This document shows, piece by piece, positions 1-12,800 of a stretch of DNA of 64,000 nt. Both the position numbers and the translations under genes were made by a program. Below the pieces are notes generated by a model. It searched no databases and was not told the origin of the DNA. It was given only the letters and a program-made list of their open reading frames with translations. This DNA comes from Anaeramoeba flamelloides (Eukaryota > Metamonada > Anaeramoebidae). The stretch covers positions 8,308,001 through 8,372,000 of the forward strand of contig JANTQA010000057.1 of assembly GCA_027625915.1 (NCBI GenBank), given 5' to 3'. The number at the start of each line of letters is the position of its first letter. Position 1 is the stretch's first letter.

Positions 1-12
1 AAACTGGCTGTA
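1..12. mobile_element. Truncated end of a family A MITE at the window edge
   Basis: The first bases, AAACTGGCTG followed by TA, match the terminal repeat of the family A copy at 35377-35572, which ends in the same bases. The rest of the element lies outside the window. It is short, so chance similarity is possible, but the position of the TA agrees with full copies. Confidence 0.5.
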
Positions 13-469
13 TTGTATCGAGAATAAATAAATGGTAGTCAATGATTTTGTATATTTAAATCCTTTTTTGAAGATTGAGTTTAATCAAGATATTTTAAAA
101 TAAATTTGTCCCATTTTCTTGGAAATAGCTAATACGAATTGGTTGCGTGTTCCCAATTGGATCTTATACAAACTATAGTAATATTAAAAATAATCTAACT
201 GAAGTAATATGAGACTAACTAAAGTGAATTGAAATTTACTGAAGTTAGCTAATTCAATTATTCTGTGCAATTTGTTTGACCATTTCTTTGACTAGTAAAT
301 GTTACCAAGTTAGTACATTGTATTGGTATTTTATGCGAACAAGATATAGAAAACTTGTACTAAATAAAAATAATCAAAAAATAAACGAAGAATAAGAAAT
401 TTTGGAAAAACAAATCTTTATTCCACAGAACCACTACTTTATATATGTGTCTATTATCTTTAAAGTTCT

Positions 470-760
470 AATTTCAGATTAAATGAAGTAACTTATTTTT
501 TTTTTGAATCTATGGTTGGTCAAATATTTAGACTATTTTAATAAAATAAATTATAGTGGTTATCCATAATAAATTCCACAACAAAGGAAATAACCAACAA
601 TAAACAAGTATAATGTCTGGGATACAAAGAAAAACTTTTAAACTATTTTTTCACTTTTTTATATTATTTTTTGATTCTATTTTGTTTTTTGTTTTTCTTT
701 CTCTTTTTTATGTCTTTTTTTTAAAAACAATTTTTTTTTTTTTTTTTTTTTTTCACTGTT
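470..760 (+). repeat. Dispersed repeat, paired with 28487-28765
   Basis: The segment shares ordered blocks with 28487-28765, including GGTCAAATATTTAGA / GTTCAAATATTTAGA, a TAGTGGTTATCC / TGGTGGCGATCC block and the T-rich tail with TTTTGATTCT / TTTTGACTCT and CTTTCTCTTTTT. In both places it is followed within a few hundred bases by the hairpin module that also occurs at 841-1255. It is non-coding. The stretch 13-469 holds nothing I can assign. Confidence 0.6.
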
Positions 761-840
761 AAAAGAAAAGCATACCAACAAAAGATAATCATGTCTTCAT
801 CACAGATCAAGATAAAAACTCAAAATAAATTTAGAAATTA

Positions 841-1255
841 GGAAAGTGCTGTCAAGTGCTGTATATTGCATTCAAGTGCCTAGCTTTTTTTTAATTTGAG
901 AAATTAAAAGAAAATTTTGAAAATTTTCTTCTTATTTCTCAAATTAAACATAAAGCTAACGGTGCTGATGTAAAATTCAAAAGAATACAATAAAAACTTT
1001 TAATTTTTCCCAATTCTTTTAAATTCTGGAAAAGCTAACTGTGATTTTTTTTTTCTAAAATTTCAATAAAAAGCAAGATTTTACTCTTTTGCTTTAAATT
1101 CTGGGAAAGATAACTCGTTTTTTTTTTTAATTTGAGAAAAAAATAAACCTAAAATTAAATAAATTTTCATTTTATTTCTTAAAGTTAAAAAAAAACTAAC
1201 CGCAAAGAGGAGGGAATTTTATTGAATTCCTTTCCCAAATTTCCAATAAAAAAAA
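841..1255. repeat. GTGCCGTCAAGTGCC / TTCTGG hairpin repeat module, copy 1
   Basis: This is one of about seven copies of a repeat that begins with tandem TCAAGTGC(C/T) units. It continues with an inverted pair built on AATTCAAAAGAAT...ATTCTTTTAAATTCTGGAAAAGCTAAC and ends with AAACTAACCGCAAAGAGGAGG. Other copies lie near 5995-6560, 16680-16870, 17398-17640, 28925-29370, 52655-52860 and 55290-55660. The arms can fold into hairpins. No coding potential is seen. Confidence 0.6.
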
Positions 1256-1489
1256 ATCAAGAAATTAAAAATTATATATATAAATATTTAATTATTATTT
1301 TTATCAGTTTAATAAATTTTTGATAATTTGAAAAGAAAGAGATTTAATAGTATTTCGTTGATTCAATAATTATCGAATTCAAAACAATTAAAAAGAAAAT
1401 TTTTTTTTAAAAAAAATGGAGATTAATATGGTTAGGGAATCACAATTGATATAATTACATAAATTTGAAATCCAGTCATCCAAAACAGT

Positions 1490-2773
1490 TTATTTTTTTT
1501 TCCAAACAATTTTATTTTGTACAACTTTCTCATTTTGAACAATTTCAGGGAATATCACAAAGCATTTGTCTTTGACTTTGACATCTTTTTCAATTAGTAT
1601 TTGATTTTCTGGATTAAAAAAAACTTTACGGACTTTTGATAGCTTGAGTTTCAAATGTGGGAAGGATTGTAGTTGCCAAATGATTTGATAAAGATCAGAA
1701 ACATAGCTACCCCAAATTTGGAGATCTAATTTCATTTGGATTAAAGAAATTGTTGTTAATTTTTCTTTTGTTTTGGAATTGAACAAAGACGAAGAAAATT
1801 CATTTTGAAGTTGTAAAGCAATTCGATCCAAATATTCGTTTTCTTCTTCTTCTTCTTCTTTTTTAATTCTCGTCAACAATCTTAATTCATTTTGAATTCT
1901 TGTTGTAATTCTTTGGGTGTCTTCTATACATTTTTCGATTAGAGGTATCACATTTAAAATTAATTCAGTGTCCTGTACCCAAAGCTTTTGTTGCATTTGT
2001 TCTGCATTGCTTTGGATTGTTAATTTTAATTCAAACAAAAAAATTAAAGTCTCGAGGTGGGTGTCTTCATATTTGATGACTTTCTTTGTCTGTTCTTCTA
2101 CAATATTAAAAATGCTACCTTTTTCTTGATCCAAATCTTTTATTATTTTGAGATTGTTGTTTTTTTGATTTTTTTTTTTTTCTGGTTTCAGGATTTCGGT
2201 TTTAATTTGATAAAGTTCCTTTAATTTCGTTGTCTTTTGAGAAAGAAAAGTTAAAAAGGATTTGAGATTATTTTTTGAAACATCATGATCCAATTTCAAA
2301 ACCGATTCAAGTTTTGAATAAATTGTTTCGTTGAGTGGAAGGAAATTATTAAGTTCTTTATGATTATTTTTGTTGTTACTTTGTTCTTTGTTATTGTTCT
2401 TGTTTGGGCTGCTGTTGTTGTTAGTGTGTCCATTGCCAAGATCCTTAAATGACATAAAGATTGGAGCGATCGCATTAATTACAGAAAAATACAAGTACCT
2501 GGAAAGAGAAAGAAACAAATCCTTAATTATTTCATTTTCAGAGTATTTGTCAAAAAGGTGAAGAAATTGTTCTTGTAACGAAGACTTTATTTGAATCAAT
2601 TGATTGATATTATTTGTCGGGTAATATTTCGTAAAGATTATCTCTTTTAATAGCACTTGTTGTTTTTGTTCTTCTTTAATTAGCTGTTGAAATCTTAATA
2701 ATTGTTCTTCAATTGCGTTTTTTAGAAATGACACATTTTCTTTTGTTGAAAACAATTTATGTTTCTTATTCAT
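1490..2773 (-). CDS. Unidentified coiled-coil protein
   Basis: I do not recognise the family. The reading frame runs about 427 codons from ATG at 2773 to TAA. The predicted protein is rich in Lys, Glu, Gln and Leu, with long helical stretches near both ends, an Asn/Ser-rich linker around residues 120-140 and a run of glutamates around residue 310. This is compatible with a coiled-coil structural or scaffold protein. No signal peptide, membrane segment or catalytic motif is visible. The frame stays open upstream of the ATG to a TAA near 2860 without another ATG, and ATTAG just upstream could be a splice acceptor, so this may be the last exon of a longer gene. The first exon-like frame at 2819 on the other strand lies only about 45 bp away, so a shared divergent promoter is possible if both are real. 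Coding status is fairly secure; function is unknown. Confidence 0.7.
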   Translation of the reverse strand: MNKKHKLFSTKENVSFLKNAIEEQLLRFQQLIKEEQKQQVLLKEIIFTKYYPTNNINQLIQIKSSLQEQFLHLFDKYSENEIIKDLFLSLSRYLYFSVINAIAPIFMSFKDLGNGHTNNNSSPNKNNNKEQSNNKNNHKELNNFLPLNETIYSKLESVLKLDHDVSKNNLKSFLTFLSQKTTKLKELYQIKTEILKPEKKKNQKNNNLKIIKDLDQEKGSIFNIVEEQTKKVIKYEDTHLETLIFLFELKLTIQSNAEQMQQKLWVQDTELILNVIPLIEKCIEDTQRITTRIQNELRLLTRIKKEEEEEENEYLDRIALQLQNEFSSSLFNSKTKEKLTTISLIQMKLDLQIWGSYVSDLYQIIWQLQSFPHLKLKLSKVRKVFFNPENQILIEKDVKVKDKCFVIFPEIVQNEKVVQNKIVWKKK

Positions 2774-2818
2774 AAAGAATTTTTTTGCAAATTCCAAAAA
2801 AAGTCTAATTACAAAAAA

Positions 2819-2909
2819 ATGGTTTTGGATTTGGAGGCATTGAAAGTGATTGATTTCTTAAAGTCTGGAGATCTGAAACAAATAGAACCCATTCTTTCAC
2901 ATGCTTAGT
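2819..2909 (+). CDS. Possible first exon of an unidentified gene
   Basis: ATG at 2819 opens a short frame reading MVLDLEALKVIDFLKSG and continuing to HA, with base composition less extreme than its surroundings. It reaches a possible donor (TTA|GTAACA) just before an in-frame stop. I found no downstream exon whose phase fits. The opposite strand is also open here (see the coiled-coil gene at 1490-2773), so one of the two frames is probably a shadow. Confidence 0.22.
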
Positions 2910-3884
2910 AACATAAGGTTTGTTCAATAAGTCTTGTATTTTCTAATCTCCTATTGGAATCAACATAGATATTTTTGTAACAAAAATGATTTAGTACTTT
3001 TATATCATTTCCAATTTCCTTTTTAAAATAGATTTTATAAATTATAACCTACTTCTTTGAGAACGAGCATCTGTAAGAAAAAGATGGAGAAGGAAGTAAA
3101 ACTTTTTTCCCTTTTATTCCAAAAATAACAATAGTCCTGAATACTAACAATCAACTGAAATAAAAAACTTAACAAACACAAATCTTAAATTGAGGTTATA
3201 AGGGCTACGTTTTAGATTTATCAAATATCCTCAAAACATTTTGGTATAATCTCATTTTATATAAGAACTCAGGATCTTCGAAATATTCTCCAATTTGGAT
3301 CAAATATGAATATTTATGTCATTTATTAAATGAAAAATGGAATAAAAAATTTTGAGAGACCTAAAATTTGAACAACTTTTAATGGGAAACGTAAAAATGA
3401 AGAAGAAAAATAATACCAGATCTTCTAACTGAAAAAACGAAGATCATTTCAAACAGTCTCAATAAAAAATTCTAACTTTTGAAGACCATGTTGAATATGA
3501 GTTTTGATCTTTGGGTTTACATTGATTGTTATATTTTCTTGATAAATCAGATTGACTCCAACTTAAGAATTTTGATTACTCTTATTTTTTTGATTTTGTT
3601 CTTTCTGTTTTTTATGTTCTTTTTCGTTTCGTTTAGGTTTCTTTGATTCTTTTTGTTTCTTCTATTCGATTGAAGTTCATAATAACTATTTCAAGGATTG
3701 AATTTCCCCCCCTTTTTTTTTTTGAATCAAAACATGATTAACAAATACTCTAAGCATTTTGTTTATTTTTGTGTGATCAATCATTTTTTTTATATTTGCT
3801 ATAGTCAAAATAAAGCGTGCAAAAAAATTTAATACGTGTTTTAAAATAAAAAGCGTGTTTTTTTGTTATAGAAAACCTATACAT

Positions 3885-4290
3885 TAACCAATCAAAGAGT
3901 TTGATAATAACCCCTAAAAAATATGGTATTGGTTTTTTAAAGTTCTATTATTAAAAAAGAAATTCTAAAAATGAAAGATCAAATTGTAAAATTTATCTCA
4001 AAAAATAGAATTAATATTTCATAAAATTTTTATCTATCAAAAAAATGAAAAAATTTTAAAATAAATTAAGAATATTATGGAAAATTTTCAACTATTTGAA
4101 TGAATAATTTAAATTTTACTGAAAATAACCAGATCTTTACTTTCAAAATTGATTTGAACTTAGGTATACTATTTGATCATAGATTGGATATAGCATTGGA
4201 GCAAGTAGAAAAAAAGGTACGAATAATATTTTGAAACACGGATTATATTCTTTGTACAAGCATTATTTTGATCACTGTATTAGTGTTAAA
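3885..4290 (+). repeat. Dispersed repeat with an exon-like core, paired with 23200-23560
   Basis: The segment aligns along its length with 23200-23560: shared blocks include CTATTATTAAAAAAGAAA, TTTAAATTTTACT, GAAATTGATTT/AAATTGATTT, and AACTTAGGTATACTATT. Inside both copies, directly after an AACTTAG acceptor-like site, a short frame is open: ILFDHRLDIALEQVEKK at 4152-4206 and ILLGNKMGVELEQENKTK at about 23433. This may be a fragment of a duplicated gene carried by the repeat. No flanking exons could be joined. From 4291 to 5990 I see only AT-rich sequence with half of a family D inverted repeat beginning at 5082. Confidence 0.45.
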
Positions 4291-5994
4291 TTCAAATATT
4301 AGTTCCAAAAAAAATTGGGTTTAGGTTGTGTGGGAAAGGTTTGGTAGATTTTTTCATTCAAGGATCTTTTGAGAAAATTAAATTTTTTACAATTAGCCAG
4401 GTTTTGTTTGATTTTAAAAAATAAAAAAATGTCTCTGTTAACTGTGAAAAAATGGTCTTTCCTTATAAAATTGAGAATTTTTATGAATTATATTCACTAC
4501 TTAGATACTTTACAAAGCTTTTATCAACTATTAATAGAACTGGAATATGACACACTAAAATTCCCTAATTTTTTCAATTTTCTAAATTTCGAAGATTAAA
4601 AAATTTTTTATAAGCCTATGAACTCAAAAACCAAGAGACCAAAAGAAAGAAGAATAGAAAATTATTAACAATATAAAAGGCCTCTAAAAATTATTAACTA
4701 TAAAAATTTTCTCAAAAAACTAATTTTTCCAAACCTTCTTTGTTATTTTTTGATTTGATACTTATATATTCAGTATAATTTTGACATTTTTTCCTTCTTA
4801 GATCTCACTGAATAAAAAATTTCTAAGATTTACAAACCAATAAAATCTGTTTAAAATATTTGATAGATTAAATTCAAATTGTAATCTAAGTAGTTAATCA
4901 ACTTCAAAAATTCAAGTTTTACTTAAGATTAAAGTTGGTATTATTAAATTAAACCACTCTTTAAAATTATTATTTCATCGATTTTGGCAGATCTCAAAAG
5001 ATTTAAGATTGTTGAACAGTTGCTAAACCACATATCTATCAATTTTGGAATCAAAACAAATCACCAACAATATGATCAATACTGGTATTTGAAATTTAAA
5101 TTGGATAAAATTTCATCTGAGAGATATTGTTTTCGATTCTGAAATCTTGACTTCTTTTCAGATTCTTAGTTAGTTAAATATTTAATACATATAAACAATA
5201 AGAAACCAAAAAAATAAGTGGAGAGAACATTTTCACATCTATTTATATTATAAAACCCTATTGGTAAAAGATGAAAAATGAAAATGTAAAAAATTACTTG
5301 GAATTTTTTCCGAATTTCTTCATCAATATTTTGTTTGATAATTGAAAAAAAAAAAAAAGAATTTTTTCATTAAAGTCTATTTACTAGATCTAAATCTGTA
5401 TAAAAAAAAAACAATTCATTTGGAATAATACAAAATAAATAAAAAAAATAAATTAATTTGTAAAATAATTATTAAAAACTTATTATTAATACAAACTTAA
5501 TATAAGTAATTTATAAATATCCAAAATTAAAAATAGACAAAAAAATGGAGATTTTTTTTATAGAGGAAAAAGTGTAAATTCTACTCGAGGTGAAGTTTTA
5601 CTTTTATTACTTTTTTAGGAATTTAAGCCTAAAATCATAGATTTCACTATTATTATTTATCGAAAATAATTTTATTCTATAATGGTTTAAAATTATTTCA
5701 TAAAAATTTGATTCTGTTAATTTATTTCGTTATTAAATATCAAATCTATTCTTTTGTATATGTAAGACAAACCCATAAAAAATGACTAAACTTTTCTTTT
5801 ATTTCCCTATGTTCATCTTTTAAATGTAAAAGACAAAATTTATTTGAGTTTTTATTTCTTACATAATAATATCTATTTAATGAAGTTAGTAAATGTTCAG
5901 AATTTTTGGATTCTTTGGATTGATGGAAAACTTTACTATTTTTGATTAATAAATATTTTTTTTTTGGTTTTTAATTATTTTAAAATATTCTTAG

Positions 5995-6560
5995 GGAGTA
6001 TTTTCAAGTACCTTCAAGTGCCGTATAGTACCTAAATTTTCCATATTTTCAAAAGAATAGAATAAAACCAAAGTTCTATTCAATAATTGTGAAATCTAGA
6101 AAACGGCCGTTAGGTTTTCTTGAGTTTTATATTTATTTTTGAAGTGATCTAGGTTTTTTTTTAGGTTTTCAATTTTATATGTGATGTGTTCTAGGTTTTT
6201 TTGAGGTTTTCTATTTATTTGGATTTTCGGTTAAAGGTTTTTTTTTTATTTGAGAAATAAATCGAAAATTAAATAAATTTTAGTTTGATTTCTCAAAGTA
6301 AAAAAAAACTAACAGTGCGTTTTTTGATGGTTTCTGTTTTATCTGCGAAACATATTGATTTTATCAAGAAACAGAAAACTCAAGAAAACCTAACGGCCGT
6401 TTTCTAAAATTCACAAGAATTGAGTATCGTCTCTGATTTTACTCTATTCTTTTAAATATTGGAAAACCTAAGAAAAGTGTTGATGTTTTTTTTAATTAAA
6501 GAAATAAAAAGACCTTTTCTCAAATTTTCTTTTTATTTCTTTAATTAAAAAAAACCTAAC
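5995..6560. repeat. Hairpin repeat module, copy 2
   Basis: It carries TTCAAGTGCCGTATAGTACC followed by a long inverted pair, GAAATCTAGAAAACGGCCGT near 6090 and ACGGCCGTTTTCTAAAATTC near 6393. The GGCCGT palindrome-like core stands out in such AT-rich DNA. It belongs with the family described at 841-1255. No reading frame of note. Confidence 0.55.
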
Positions 6561-6714
6561 GACATTTCCAACTGGAGATTTCAACAACTCATTATAATTA
6601 TAATTATAAATTTCTTGTTTAAGAATTTTTAAATTCTTTTAATTCAAATAAATTTTATTGTTAATTCTCGATTAAATTTTATTAGTTTCTCCAAAAAAAT
6701 CCCAATTTATTGTA

Positions 6715-7140
6715 TTTTTTGAAACATAATATTATACCAACATTCAAGTTACGAAGTATTTATTTTATTAAATGTAACACTTATTTATCCAAAGTGAAGA
6801 AAAATATATAAAAAGAAATAAAAAAATCGGTATCCAAAATTATTAACACGAGCCGAAAAAAAAAAAATTATTGAGAAATTTGCTTAAATTTCAGCAGTAA
6901 TTGTTGATTGATACTATGGTTTGCTATCATCAAATCATCTGATGTGAGTTTTTTCTATTTTACAAACTCAACACTAACCTTCTATCAACCATCAAAAAAA
7001 AATTCCAGATCTGAAGAAACATATAACATAACTATAAAAAAAGGAAATGAAAACAAAAGACAGAAAATGAAAAAAAATGATAAGAATAATTGTAAAATCA
7101 AAATTATTTCCAAATTGAATGTAGTTCTTGTGATTGTGTA
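6715..7140 (+). repeat. Dispersed repeat, uninterrupted copy of 10765-11945
   Basis: Blocks shared with 10765-11945 include GAAACATAATATTA, the phrase AACTCAACACTAACCTTC with TATCAACCAT after it, and TGTAAAATCAAAATTATTTC. The copy at 10765 carries about 700 bp of extra sequence between 11100 and 11790, so this one approximates the uninterrupted form. A short open frame across 6908-7141 looks like repeat sequence, not a gene. Confidence 0.6.
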
Positions 7141-7324
7141 AACTGATTTTTTAAACAGTGTCCAAAATTTTAGAATGTATATGATTATTTGACTGAAACA
7201 AAGTTTAGTTGAAAAGAAATTACACCGCCTGGATTTTCTTGGATTTTATTTGTTATTCCAAAGATTTTTTTTTTTCAAATTGGCCTTTATAAAAAGAAAA
7301 ATAAAATACTAAATATATATCATC

Positions 7325-7328
<4 letters not shown>

Positions 7329-7389
<61 letters not shown>
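7329..7389. repeat. (CT)n-(TA)n compound microsatellite
   Basis: An uninterrupted CT/TC run is followed directly by a TA run, just downstream of the 3' end of the RasGAP gene. Confidence 0.95.
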
Positions 7390-7391
<2 letters not shown>

Positions 7392-7459
7392 TTACTATAA
7401 TAAATAAAAAAATATTTAATACCAATAACAAATAAAATTACAAAACACAAAAAAATCAT

Positions 7460-9777
7460 TTAGTTTTCAAGTAAATTTTCAATAAAATCTGTGACAAAAA
7501 CAGTATAATTAGAACGGCAATCTGAGTTTAATAAGACGTCTCGAAGATCTTCCCAATTATTGGAAATATGATTTCTTAACAATTGAAGAGCTTCAGTAAT
7601 TTCTTCATTGGTGAATTCAATTTTATTCAATTCCTTTCTTTCGTCAATATTTTTTGGAACTGTGGACATTTTTTTAAAATAATCAATTATTTTGGCGCCA
7701 CTTTGCTGTACAAAGGTATCTAGACAACTTAAAGTACCCATCATACCCTTACTTTGATTACCGACGTTTTGAATAATCTTTGAAATTGAAACCAAATTTC
7801 TTCTTAGGGTGATATCAATATCCTTTTTTTCCATGATTCCATATGCATCTGGAGTAGCGATTGCAGGGACAAAGAATCTTAAAAATAAAATATTGTTTAA
7901 GGATTTATATGTACTCTCCGGAAACACCCGATGGGTTGCTTTTTTCATTGCGCGGCAAATAATTCGAAATGATAAAGGCGTTTCTCTTGTTGACAAAATG
8001 ATCTTTCCAATAAATTCATTTGTTAATAGCATTAAGGCATTTTTATTTTTTTCGGCAATTTCTTCACCTACTCGATGTGGATCAACTTCCAAATGCGATT
8101 TAATTCTTGCCACCATCGCAATTGTCGAACTTAGGGTTGATTTCAAAAATTCTTTACCGATGAGGTTAACAAAAACTGGAATAATCTTTGCCGATAATGA
8201 ACTTGATCTAAATAATGTTTTCGCATTATCTTTAAAAATGTTTATTTAATGTTTTTTTTAATTTTTTAATTTTTTTTGTAGGGAATGATTTTTTGTTAAA
8301 AATCAAAAATATTTAGAAAAATCAAAAATAAAAATAAAAAAAAATAATAATAATTCAAAATAAATAAAAAAGAATATTTCAAAAAAATAAAAATAAAAAT
8401 TAAAATTAAAAAATTATTAAAGAAAAATGAGAAAAAAAATTATAAAAAATCGAAAAAAACGAAGAAAAATAGAAACAATGAAAAAAAAAAAAAAATGTTT
8501 TACTTTTCCCATTGGTGGTTTCATTATAAATCATCCATCGTAATATCCTCATTACTCTATTTTTAGAATAAAAAGCCATTACTAAAGATCTTGCTATTGC
8601 TTCACCGGATTCAAAATTCCCTTTATGGATTCTAGTATCAAAATTTTCAATTATAGCTGATACTAAAGATAAATTCTGTGAGACTAATAAATGATGCAAT
8701 ATTGTATTATTTGGATCTTTCAAGGAAAGCTTTCTAGATAGATAAGCCAAATCATGAATATTTGCTCTTTTTCTTGATAATATTTGGGAAATCCATCCAA
8801 TTACCTCTTCTTTTTTGTTGACCTTAACTAAAACAGAATTAAATAAACTATTTTCTCCTATTAAAAAGATTTTTTCTTGTTCTGAATTCGGCAGTGAAAA
8901 GGTGTTTCCATGATTGTTTTGGTTTCGAGTCAATGGGGCTTTTATTTTATTTGGTGTGTACAACTCTTTACCGTTAGGATTATTAATTTCTTTTTTATTA
9001 TTTGATCCCCCGCCACTATTCTCCCCACCAATACTAGAAGTATACGATTGATTTAATGAAGAAGACTTTTGATAAATCATTACTCTTTTTAAGAATACTG
9101 ATCCCATTTTTTCGGTTTTATTTTCATTATAAAATATTAATTTTTTTTTTGTTAATACTAAATGGCATTTAGTCCATATATTATTATCTTTTTCACTACT
9201 TTCAGAGAGATTTCTTAATGAGAAATCATTGCTGTTGTTGCTATTATTAATCACAATATTATTATTATTATTGTTATTGTTTGTTTTTTTATTGTTTTTA
9301 GTATTATTATTATTTTCTGAACCTAAAGACGTCAATTGATATTTAATTTTTTCGTTAATATAATATTGCCGTAGTTTTTTTTCCGTAGATAATAAGACGT
9401 TGGCTTTGAAATTCCCCCCCTTTTTTTTTGGTTGAATTTTTGATTCTGGATCCTTTTCTTCTTTCATATTTAATTTTGAAAGATTATATTCAACAAAGTT
9501 TTGTGAATTTAAATTTAATTGTTCAAATTCAGAAACTGTTGAATTTGTAATCATCTTTCCAAAAATTGATGATAATTCAATAGTCTCATAAATTCTTGCA
9601 GATCTACAATGCTTCCAATAGCGCATTAAACACTTCCAAATTAGTAAGATATTTTTATTTTTTATATATTTTTTAAACTCTTCAAATGTTGTTCGATCAT
9701 TTTCAAGAAGTACATTCGTTAAAAAATCTACAGGTAACATGCCTATAAAAAAAAGATATTTTAGAAATGAGAAAAAG

Positions 9778-9833
<56 letters not shown>

Positions 9834-12800
9834 TTAAAATGATTTTTAATTAAAAAGATTTATTGGATTAATTCAAAATGTTAATTTCGTATAAAATAAT
9901 TTTTTTCTGAAATGAAATTTGGTATTTTTTTTTATTGAATTTTCAATAAGTAAAAAATTGAAAAAATTGGATTTAAATTATTGATAGAGATATTATTAAT
10001 ATGTTATTTTACTCATAGTAAAGAGGAAATAGTGATTTACAAGATCTAATAGAAAATTTTTGAAAATAGAAAAAATTTTTAAAATATCTCTCAATTGAAT
10101 GTTCTATTATTTTAAAATAAATAAAAAAAAAAATATTTATTTCAATTTCCAAAATCTTTTCTGAATAATGAGTTGAAATAAAAAAAAGATTTTAAAATCA
10201 ATTAAAAATTGTAATCTTAGAAGATTTGATTAAGTATACTTGGTAAACATTAGATCAAACTAATTTTTTAAATACGAATTGAAGGGAGTAGCAATCCAAA
10301 GTCAAAATTTTCACTTTTGAACCAATTTCAAATAAAATCATAAAACAACATTTTTTACTTTATCTCTGACTCGTTGCTTTTTATTATTTCGAAATTCATT
10401 TTGTTGAAAAAAGAATTTATAGATTTTTTTCACGCATAAAATAAAATGTCATAATAGAATGTTCAGTTGAATTGTTGCATCTACTTTAATAAATGTTAAA
10501 TGGTTTTCCTTTTGTTCTTATCTCTGCATTCTAAACTCCATTCCAAAAATTTGAACATCGCAGAAACACCCAAAATCAAAAAAAGAAAAAAAAACCTCAA
10601 TCTATTGTATTTTCGGATTTATTATTAAGAACTAAGTGTTGAACACTTAGTCTGGTAAAGAGAGAATTTTGAAGTGACTAAATTCGTGTCTCCTAATTCA
10701 AAAAGTGTCTAAATAGTCACAGTCATTAGAAGAATTTTAAACTCAATTTAGTTTTCTAAAATAGCATTTATGATATTTTTTCGAAACATAATATTAAATC
10801 TGGTTTAAGTTACCTAGTATTAATGTTTTTATATGTTATCATTTTTATCCAAAGAAAAGAAAAAAATATAAAATAAAAAAAAAAATAAAAATCGAGAGTG
10901 TCCAAAATAATGAAACGAGCAGAACAAAAAATGTATTGGTTAATTTGTTGATATTTCACCAACAATTATTAATCGGCCAAATGATAAGATACCATCAACT
11001 AATTTTAGGTGATTTTTTTTATTTTAACAAACTCAACACTAACCTTCTATCAACCATTGAAAAAAATTCACAGATATTACACTACAAGGAAAATTTAAAC
11101 ACCGAAAATTAAAGTTAGCCAAAACTATACATTGTATTTCAGTTATACTTCTTTAATAAATTATTTTTTCAAAGTTATCATAATTTTATGTAATAAAAAA
11201 AGGATAGCTATTAAACTCATGAAAATATGAATATCTCCTTTTTCAAAAATACCTACTTTTGAAAAAAACACTCAAATTTTTGGGGTATTTTTTTATTGAA
11301 AAAAGTTGAAATGAATTAATTTTTGATTGAACTTTAAGATAGAAAAAAGAATAAATGTAAAAGCAATTTGCAGAAAACAACCGGGAACGTATATAAAAAC
11401 TCAAACATGGAAAAAAATAAAATGATAAAAAATATTCCAAAAACAGATAAAAAATCAGATTTTCAATTTAATTTAGTGATATCTTTTGATTGAAATATTT
11501 TGTGCTATTTTCAAATTGAAAAATATGTTTCTTTTTAGACTATTAAAAAAATAATTGAAAATTATCTCTCTACTAAGTCAATTAAAGAATTCAAAAATTT
11601 TACAATTAAAAATGAAAAAAATATTACTGAAAAATTTCATTTTTTTTCAATTCCTATTAATTTCTATTAAAGTTGTAACCCTTTTTGAAAATTATTATGT
11701 ATAATAATGTTTATTATATTAGTGTATTTCAAAAATACAAAATTTAGAGATTTTTTTTTGAAAAAATTTTCCTCGTCTTGTACGAAACAGATTAGGTAAC
11801 TGGAAAAAAAGGGAAATGAAAAAATAAAACAAAAAAGAAAAAAAATGAAATAGTTTGTAAAATCAAAATTATTTCCAAATTTAATGGAAAATGCAGTACT
11901 TTTTTTTTTATTTATACTGTTTTAACTGTGTACAAATTTTTGGAATTTAGTTCATTAAAACATTTTATTTGATACTATGGTTGAAAAAAAAATATTTAAT
12001 GAAGTATTTTTAAAAAAAGGCACTTTAAATAATAAAAATCAACAAGTACCAAAACATAAATAAACAATACCTATTTCTGATCCCAATTTGACAATCAATA
12101 AAAAAGAGGAAATGTTGACTTCTGGTAATTATACCCTTCCTCATAATTGAATCTTTTCTAACGAAAATTTAAAAGGAACAGTATGAGTTAGATATGAAAA
12201 AAAAAACAAGAGATGATAAACAATCTTCAAATTTATCATTTTAGGTTTAACTTTTTGTAAAAATTTTAAATTTAAATAGCCTTTTTTTACACAATGACTT
12301 AAGTCAAGAAAATGATTTAACTGAAGAGAATTAAAAATATAGTACACTTTTTAATTATATCTATTACCCTAGGTATTTGCATTGTTAGTTGTATCTTATA
12401 AGATAATAGGTTGTTAACTTATGATTATTCCTTAATTGATTAATTATTATCTATGTAAAGGTTCAGTCAAACTGTCAACCAAATCTAAATCAAAATAAAA
12501 TTCTCTTTGGATTCGATTATTGGTTTAATTTCTTTCTATTGATTCATTTTTCTAAATTGATTGTTTTTTGTTGAAGATCTGTGTCTGTTGATAAAATTAT
12601 TATTGTTCTAATTCTAAATATTTCAATATTAGCAAAAAATTTATTAAGTATTAAATCGAAATTTATTTTTAGACAAAATTTTTGCTTAAAAATTAAAAAA
12701 TAATTTCATTTTTAAAGAAAAACCATAGCAATAAAAATCATTATTGTTAAAAGTAAATTTTACTACTTTTTTTAAGGTTCTAGTGACTTATCGTGAATTT